A DNA stretch of 64,000 bases. Source: Isoetes taiwanensis (Eukaryota; Streptophyta; Lycopodiopsida; Isoetales; Isoetaceae). The notes beneath the pieces are model-generated. The model saw nothing but the letters and a program-made list of their open reading frames with translations. It had not been told where the DNA came from and made no database searches. Of this stretch, positions 57,626 to 64,000 are shown piece after piece. Both the position numbers and the translations under genes were made by a program. The stretch lies in the NCBI GenBank assembly GCA_021234155.1, contig JAJEKV010000328.1, positions 124,001 through 188,000 on the forward strand, given 5' to 3'. Positions within the stretch are counted from its first letter, which is position 1; each line of letters starts with the position of its first letter.

Positions 57626-59494
57626 ATGGTTTTTCAAGTCCAGACCACGCCTCAGCAACAAGAACCCTATCAACCTCAGCAATATCAAGCTCGACAACCT
57701 CAACAGTATCCACAAACTCAACAACCTCAGCAGTCACGGGGACAAGGCTCCCGTCCACCATTTGATCCTTCCAAATCTCAGTCTTATCATTGTCACGAAT
57801 GGGGTCATACCACCACGACGTGCCATCAACTTTTCCAAGTTCAAGTACAACTTCCTGGCACAAATCAACCTGCTTCTGTATGCCTCATGGCTTATCAGCT
57901 GTGGGTTGCCAATGGTAAACAGGGCCCGTGTCCTGTTTTGAGAAAGCCGACACGGCCACCTCAACAACAGAGACCTCAGCAAGCATCTACCTCAAATCCT
58001 CTGGATCAACAAGCTCAAGAAGAAATCTATCAGGGACTCAATCCTCCGGTGCAGCAGTCAAATTGGGTTGGTTTGGTTTCACGCCAAACCAAGGCTTCAC
58101 GCCCCTTGACCATCATCCCTCATAACACGCAACCAGCCTTTGCTGTCGATACGATTCCTCAAGAAGATGACAAAAAGGTCCACTTCGCCCCAGACTTGGA
58201 TAAACTCATGCCTCACGTCATGCCCAAGGTGAGACAGAGTATTCTCAAACTCATGCAGGCTGCTGAAGGCCGCACTCTTGCAAATGTACATGCAACAACC
58301 AGAGCTCAGCAGCGTCACGAGGCACCGTCGTCATCTACAGGCCCATGCTCTCAGCCGTATCCAAATATTGCTGCAGAGGTGGAGCTTCTCAAAGAGGTTT
58401 CTGCTTCCTTACCTCAGACTCCTGCTCCCTTGGATCCTGCTGATCCATTTTCTCATGTTCCTTTGGAACTTCAAGAAGAACTTGCAAAAATCAAGATTCC
58501 CTTGAGCCTTGCCACTATTTTGAAACTCTGTCCTGCTCTCAAAGACCAGTTGCCCCTTCCCACTGTTCTGGTCGGAGCCATGGCTGCATCAACACCCACG
58601 GTGCATGCCATGGTGGGCAATCACCACATCAATCATGTTCAAATTGACGGAGGCAGTCCTGTAAATCTTATTACTGATAAGCTCAGGAAGCAATTGGGGA
58701 TCAAACAACTTTACCGTGCCCCCTATGATATCAAGTTGGCCAATGGCCATATCATGCGACCTCAAGGCGTCACTCCTCTCCTTCACATTAGCATTGGTGA
58801 CCTCAAATTCCCTTTGGAATTTGGGGTTTGGAAAGCTGGTGAAGATCCGGGTGACTATGAAATGCTGGTTGGAAGACCTTTTCTCCGCCAAGCTAAAAGT
58901 ATTCATTACTGGGCCACGGATCAACTTGTCATTACTGATGGTCATCTCAATGCCACTATGGATTTAGAAACTGGCAAGTTAATCTCTGTTGAAAATGCGG
59001 AACCCTCCATCTCAGACACTGATTCTGAAGAAGCACAAAATATCTATCATGTTCAGGCTCCACCAGCGAGTCTGCCTCTCTCATCCTACCCTGAGTATGC
59101 TGATCCTTGGGGTGAGATGACTCTTGATCAGGACCAGGCTGTGGCTGCTCTGCTTGACCCTTACCTGGCTCCTTGTAACCGAATTCAACGTCTTGACCAT
59201 TTTTCGGACACGGAACTTCCTCCCGAGACTGTGGATGTTCATGCCGTCATGACGCAACCTTTGCTTGATGACGCTCAGCAGACTCTTTTCTTCACCATTC
59301 AAAATGCTGCACCATCCGTCATGCTTCAATTTCCTGCTTATGTTGTTCAGGACACAGAGGTTGTTCCACACATTCAAACACCTGAGCTGGAAATCGTGGA
59401 CATTGGTAACAATCAACCTGTCCGACTCGCTGCCAATCTTCCAAGCCGTCACGCTGTTCAAAAAATTGAAACATATTTTTGCATGGAGCTATAA
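57626..59494 (+). pseudogene. gag end and aspartic protease of the 56-kb element
   Basis: A long open frame of 622 residues. A Gln/Pro-rich segment leads to SYHCHEWGHTTTTC, a zinc knuckle whose first Cys is Ser. A linker (LDQQAQEEIYQGLNPPVQ) and a Glu-rich helix precede the protease: HVQIDGGSPVNLI (active site D-G-G at about 58,643), IKLANGHIMRPQG, and KFPLEFGVWKAGEDPGDYEMLVGRPFL (about 58,805-58,885). The C-terminal 190 residues are an acidic linker towards RT. The frame is lost at 59,440-59,490, where the RT frame (HIFAWSYKDLRGI) takes over. The protease would cleave the polyprotein; D-G-G instead of D-S/T-G is also found in the 40-kb relative. Confidence 0.85.
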
Positions 59495-60823
59495 AGACCT
59501 TCGAGGTATAAAAAAAGATTTGGGGGAACTCACCATTCCTACCAAACCTGACGCACGCCCAATCTAGCAACGACAGTACATGCTCAACCCAAATTATCGT
59601 GACCGTGTCAAGGCCGAAATTGACAAACTTTTAGCTGCTGGCTTGATTTATGAGGTCAAACACTCTGAATGGGTGAGCCCCATCGTCATTGCTCTCAAGC
59701 ACAATGGTAAGATCCGCGTTTGTGTGGACTATCGTAAACTCAATCAGGCCACGGAGCGTGATCACTTCCTGCTTCCCTTCACAGACCAGGTTCTGGAAGA
59801 GGTTGCTGGTCATGAGATGTACTCTTTCATGGACGGCTTTTCAGGGTACAATCAAAATTCTATCAAGGAAGAAGATCAACTCAAGACTACCTTCACCACC
59901 CCGTGGGGCACTTTTGCCTACAAAGTGGTTCCTTTTGGGTTGTGCAACTCTCCGTCCATGTTCCAGCGCATCATGCTCTCAGTTTTTCATGACTATATGA
60001 AACCCTTTCTCCAAATTTTTCAAGATGACTTTTCAGCCTACAGCTCCATGGATGATCACCTGGAGAAGCTAGAGCTGGTCTTTCAAAAATGTGATGAGTC
60101 TGGCATCAGTCTCAATCCCGAGAAATGCACCTTTTGTGTCACCTCTGGTGTTCTTTTGGGTCATGTGGTCAGTAAAGAAGGAATCACCACGGATCCTGCC
60201 AAAATTAGTTGTGTGCTGAAGGCTCAAGCACCATCCAATATTAAAGAGACACATTCCTTCCTGGGTAAGGTCAATTACTATTCAACCTTCATTCCTGGAC
60301 TTGCGGCTATCACTGATCCCATTCATAAACTCACGGGTGATGAATCCACTTGGGCCTGGAATCCCCAGGCAGACGCTGCCTTCCAGAAGTTGAAGATGTT
60401 GCTTACACAGGCCCCGGTGCTTGTTCCTCCTCAATGGGACAAGCCTTTTCATGTTCATGTAGATGTCTCTGTTTTTGCCATTGGAGCTGTTCTTTCTCAG
60501 GCCTATGATGAGCATACGGATAAACCAATCTGCTATGCAGCAGAAAACTCAATTCTGCTGAGCGCAACTACTCTGCCATGGAAAGGGAAGCCTTGGGCTT
60601 AGTTTTCTGTGTCCAACGTTTCCGTCATTATTTGTTAGGAAGCAAGATCAAGTTCTTTGTTGATCGTCAAGCTCTTCTTTATTTGATCAACAAGGCCACG
60701 CCCACGGGTCGCATTGCTCGTTGGGTCCTTCTTCTGCAAGAATTCGCTCCCTTTGAAATCGTTCATAAGGCAGGAAAAATCTCATGTAGTACCAGATTAT
60801 CTCTCATGCATCCACACAGATGA
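59440..60823 (+). pseudogene. Reverse transcriptase and RNase H of the 56-kb element
   Basis: HIFAWSYKDLRGIKKD opens the RT region, and a TAG at 59,565 interrupts it. The main frame 59,580-60,602 then carries EWVSPIVIALKHNGKIRVCVDYRKLNQ, YSFMDGFSGYNQ (first catalytic Asp), TTPWGTFAYKVVPFGLCNSP, LQIFQDDFSAYS (the YxDD box reads F-Q-D-D) and GISLNPEKCTFC. RNase H begins with FHVHVDVSVFAIGAVLSQ. A frameshift near 60,555 moves it to the frame 60,578-60,823 (MEREALGLVFCVQRFRHYL, FFVDRQALLYL, EIVHKAGK). The usual xADxLSR end is damaged. The domain converts element RNA into DNA and removes the RNA strand. Confidence 0.88.
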
Positions 60824-60829
60824 TCCCTC

Positions 60830-61979
60830 CACGGGTGTTTCTGATGCCTTTCCAGACGCTCAACTGTTCTTAGTCACGGCCACGCCCCATTAGTTTCACA
60901 ACTTTCAGCAGTATCTCCTCACTAGAGCTCTTCCCTCATAAGATCCCACGCTCTCTCCAGCAAAGCTTCACTCACGCCACCGTCAGTTTCTCTGTGAGGT
61001 CCGTGACTACACCATGGTTGCGGGCCATCTATACAAACGCGGCAAAGACATGGTCCTCCGTCGCTGTGTCCTCCCTCATGAGGTGCCCGATATCGTTCGA
61101 CAAGCCCATCAAGGGCTTGGTGGTGGTCATTTCAGTGGTGACGCCACGGCACGCAAAATTCTTCTGGCAGGCTACTTCTGGCCCACGCTCTTCAAGGATG
61201 CCCACGCTCACGCTCGCACGTGTGACGTCTGTCAGCGTGTGGGACGGCCCACGGCCCGTGATGCTCTCTCGTTGACGTCAGTCGCCATGCCACTTCCCTT
61301 CAGCAAATGGGGAATGGACCTTGTGGGGCCCATGGACCCTCCTGCGCAGCACACCCGTGCCCGCTACATTCTGGTCATTACTGATTATGCTACAAAATGG
61401 ACGGAGGCATGTGCTCTTCCGGACAACACTGCAGCCAGTACGGCCAAAGTTCTCTACACGCACATCATCACGCGTCTTGGTTGTCTTACAGAATTTGTTA
61501 GTGATCGAGGCGTTCATTTTGTTAATCATACCATCAAGGAGCTGACGGACTATCTGCATATTCATCACAGAAAAAGTACACCTTACTATCCTCAAGGGAA
61601 TGGTTTGGCCGAAAGCAAAAACAAAACTCTCATCACTATTCTGAAGAAAATCTGTGATGCCTCTCGCACAGATTGGCAAGGAAAATTACCTAGTGTTCTT
61701 TGGGTTTACAACCCTACTTTCAAAATTGCTACTGGCCACACTCCTTTCAAGTTGGTCTATGGTCAAGAAGCTCTCATGCCCTTTGAATATGTCCTTCCGA
61801 CCCTTCGTTTTCAGTTGGCCACATCACATAATCCACCTGCAGCTCTTCAAGAATGGGTTTATCAACTTGAACAGTTGGATGAACTTCAGAGAGATGCTAC
61901 CAAACAATTTCATACAGACGCTACCACAGTTCATTCACAAGATCAACCACAAAATTCAGACTCAGAAGACAGTGACTAG
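60830..61979 (+). pseudogene. Integrase of the 56-kb element
   Basis: A 321-residue frame (61,014-61,976). The zinc-binding N-terminus is HQGLGGGHFSGDATARKILLAGYFWP..FKDAHAHARTCDVCQ (H-H-C-C). The core has the first Asp in WGMDLVGP, the second in FVSDRGVHF and the Glu in GLAESKNK, with the spacing of a D,D-35,E integrase. It then reads VLWVYNPTFKIATGHTPFKLVYGQEALMPFE. The C-terminus is short with an acidic end and no chromodomain. The linker 60,830-61,010 contains a stop and shifts. This is the best-conserved domain of the element. Confidence 0.9.
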
Positions 61980-61984
61980 AAGCA

Positions 61985-62880
61985 TATTTATATTATATTA
62001 ATCGCGCAAAACCAAAAGTGAGCATTGCCCATATACATCCGCTACGGGCTGAGCCCTGTTTACAAAATCCTAAGTTAAAAAGTGCCCCTACTCCGGGTTT
62101 GGAGCAGAGGTTATGCGGAGCACATAGTAGAGGCAGCTAACATGGTCCCAGCGGAGATGGATCACCACCTCCATATCATTCGTCAGGGGGTCGGGATGCT
62201 CAGCCATCCCAGCGCACCAGCCATCCATTGGGATGCCGCGGTTCTTACACTTCTAGAGATCAAGCGCGTTCATACGGGCCGTAACCCACTCTTGGCAGCT
62301 GCGAGGCATGGTGCACTGGTTCACGTTGATAGGATCTATAGTTGCAAACTGATGCCTCAGCTTTGGCCACTGCTCGTCTTATATAGCCCAACCGCTTGAA
62401 GTTCTGCCGACGTGGACCAATCACACAATTGCTGATGTGGTTGCAATGCAAGGCCATTTTTAATTCCAGAATCTTTTCTCCCGCCGCATATCTAGCCATG
62501 GTACCTTCTGACACTCCCTTTTTATGATATCCCACTTCAAGTTGCCTGCATTAATTGCTATTCCTTCCTTTTACGCCCTCTGTCATTATTATTTGTACCT
62601 TCATCAAGCTCTCCCATCCTACCATTCATTCACGTTTCATCTACACCGTTCATCTGTTTTTCCTTCACTCCTTGGGGACTTAGCCAAAATTTTGCCTCTC
62701 AATCGTCCTCTTGCGATCTTTGCCATCTGGCACCATCAACGGCTCCTTTTCCACTCTCATCATGCCCCTTCGCTACAGTTGCGTGCCCTAAAACCTTTTT
62801 GGCTCACTTCGTTTTCGTCTTCTGCTTTCCGCCCTCCGGCTTCTTTTAATCCGCTCTCAAGCTTCCTTTCTTTTGCTTCT
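61985..62880 (+). other. Non-coding spacer between integrase and extra ORF
   Basis: About 900 bases hold no ORF that I support on either strand. A TATA-like TCTTATATAGCCC lies at 62,378-62,390 and C/T-rich leader-like sequence at 62,550-62,860, which could serve as a separate promoter and leader for the downstream ORF. That is inference from composition. Confidence 0.4.
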
Positions 62881-62884
62881 TGCC

Positions 62885-64000
62885 ATGGCTGCTTCACCGA
62901 AATTCCCTACTCTTCAAGTTACTGCTCCCAGGGATCAGACTCTCTTTGAGTCTGTTATTTTCTCCACTCCTATCTTTCGAGATGCCTTGGAAGGTCCAAA
63001 GTCGCAGAAGTTTGCACGCCAGCTGAATATCCATTCTAAAACTCTCCGCCCCAAATCCGACCAACTCAGGCGGTTTGTTGCTCACATGGTCAACAACACC
63101 ATAACCGGGTTACGCCACACCGAGTCAATCGACCGGATATTCCGCTCACTCCGGTTCTTCTTTTTTCGTGTATTCCAGTTACCTATTCGCAAGCCTTCTT
63201 TATCTTGGGCTGCTTTACAGGAACAGGATGTCACTAAGTATGGCCAACTTCCTTATCAAGCCAACACTCATAGACTCACGAACATTGCCAAACCCCATGA
63301 TACCTTTGTCAAATTTCTGTGGCGCAAGTTGTATGGGTGTTCCATCAAGAACACCCACATCAATAAGCAGTTTTTCAACATTGTTATATCTTGGCCATCC
63401 ACTCCACCCATTCTATTGATTGGCCTCAAATTTTGTTCCTCAGCCTCCTTCATGAAATTGATCGCCCGAAAGCAACCTCTTTGGGCCTTGAATGCGCAAT
63501 GGGTGCTCACTGCAGGCCATCCTCCGTCATTGTCTCCCCGCCCCCAGTCCAGGTTCGCCCACACACCAGAACACGGTCTCTCAAGCTTCCACCAGACCGC
63601 CCTCCAATGTCATTCCTGCTGTCCAAGAACTTCATGATGAAACTTCACAACCTCGTCCTTCTCCTTCCCCTCATCATGCTCAAAACCAAGAACGTGTCAT
63701 ACCCGTCTCCTCTTCCTCCACCGAAACTGCGCATTCTCGCTCTCAACATGTTTCCCAAGCATCTCAATCATACAGACAAACGTGCCCTGCACACCCACCC
63801 TCCAGACAAGCTCTTTATCAATATCAACAGGATGTCCAAGCTGCAATGCTCAAGCTCCAAGACTCTCAAGAATCCTTCATGAATGGCATTCAAGGTTACA
63901 TGGAGACCACGGAAGCACTTCACAAGGATTTCCAGGCTGCCACTGTCCAAGTTCAATCTCTCGAAGATCGTCTTCAACAAAAGCACGAGGCTCTCTTACA
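62885..64000 (+). pseudogene. Extra ORF of the Ty3/gypsy element, unknown function, C-terminal coiled coil (partial)
   Basis: ATG 62,885 is in a good context (GCCATGGCT) and opens 250 residues (MAASPKFPTLQVTAPRDQ..., LEGPKSQKFARQLNIHSKTL, KPHDTFVKFLWRKLYGCS...) to a stop at 63,635. In another frame, coding-like sequence continues from about 63,540 to the window end. It is first a Pro/Ser/Gln-rich linker (PSNVIPAVQELHDETSQP), then a heptad-type helix (YQQDVQAAMLKLQDSQESF, GYMETTEALHKDFQAA, VQVQSLEDRLQQKHEALL). One frameshift near 63,450-63,540 would explain the switch. Sense-oriented additional ORFs between integrase and the 3' LTR are known in Tat/Athila-type elements; their roles are mostly unknown. 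I recognise no retroviral envelope features: no signal peptide and no transmembrane segment. Confidence 0.6.

Larger units (their letters stand above)
55875..64000 (+). mobile_element. Ty3/gypsy retrotransposon, Tat/Athila (OTA) type, 3' end outside window
   Basis: In order on the plus strand: LTR-like leader, gag with zinc knuckles, aspartic protease, reverse transcriptase, RNase H, integrase (HHCC and DDE) and, after about 900 bases, an extra ORF with a coiled coil. Integrase after RT/RNase H makes it Ty3/gypsy. The FAWSYKDLRGI and FMDGFSGYNQ motifs, absence of a chromodomain and the additional ORF after integrase fit the Tat/Athila branch. At least three stops and several frameshifts disable this copy. 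A second, older copy of the same family lies at 39.8-43.9 kb. Confidence 0.9.

Noticed and set aside
62260-62535. Minus-strand ORF in the integrase/extra-ORF spacer as an antisense accessory gene
   Set aside because: No recognisable domain, no promoter or splice features, and it overlaps competing frames of equal quality on the other strand.
62885-64000. Extra ORF as a retroviral-type envelope gene
   Set aside because: No signal peptide, transmembrane anchor or cleavage-site pattern is visible; the C-terminus is a soluble-looking coiled coil.

Overview
The window is nuclear DNA of a land plant. The evidence is a seven-exon, GT-AG-spliced cytosolic ribosomal protein gene (eS1/RPS3a) with telo-box motifs upstream, a fragment of an ethylene-receptor gene, a PPR fragment, and plant-type mobile elements: Ty3/gypsy, a Mutator-like element (MULE), a LINE with a DUF4283-like ORF1, and a transposase_24-like gene. 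Wording of the RPS3a protein is compatible with an early-diverging (non-seed) lineage, but I cannot name the species. No prokaryotic features, CRISPR array or rRNA are seen.

Layout. 0-5.8 kb: a decayed ORF with weak HUH/Rep-like motifs, a PPR remnant, the intact RPS3a gene on the minus strand (3309-4568), then short tandem repeats and a poly(A) tract. 6.8-9.9 kb: tandemly rearranged remains of a chromodomain Ty3/gypsy element. 10-14 kb: unrecognised ORF remnants, an LTR-like scrap and degenerate repeats. 14.2-24.7 kb: gene-empty, A/purine-rich on the plus strand, built of nested and tandem repeats, including a 183-bp direct repeat whose two copies differ at one base but lie 6.9 kb apart.

24,707-38,965 is the main object of interest: a 14.26-kb MULE bounded by long terminal inverted repeats and a perfect 9-bp target-site duplication (TTTAAAATG). 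It carries two convergent genes. On the plus strand is a C2H2 zinc-finger plus Ulp1/C48 cysteine-protease gene. On the minus strand is a MULE transposase with DDE landmarks and a SWIM zinc finger. Between their 3' ends lie about eight tandem copies of a GC-rich unit sharing the palindromic core of the TIRs. A LINE (poly-A end at 26,820) has inserted into the protease gene. Stop codons in both genes suggest the copy is dead.

39-44 kb: a decayed Ty3/gypsy element (gag-PR-RT). 44.9-45.3 kb: an ethylene-receptor pseudogene fragment that has lost the phospho-acceptor H-box. 45.4-49.4 kb: little recognisable. 49.4-51.1 kb: a pyrimidine tract, a 150-bp (TC)75 microsatellite and a well-spliced transposase_24-like gene. 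51.2-55.7 kb: several tandem duplications. 55.9-64.0 kb: a better-preserved Ty3/gypsy element of Tat/Athila (OTA) type with gag, protease, RT, RNase H and integrase. It is followed by an extra sense-strand ORF of unknown function with a predicted C-terminal coiled coil, running off the window. Frameshifts and stops show this copy is also non-autonomous.

Only RPS3a, and possibly the 50-51 kb gene, look intact. The rest is a nested, mostly decayed transposon landscape.
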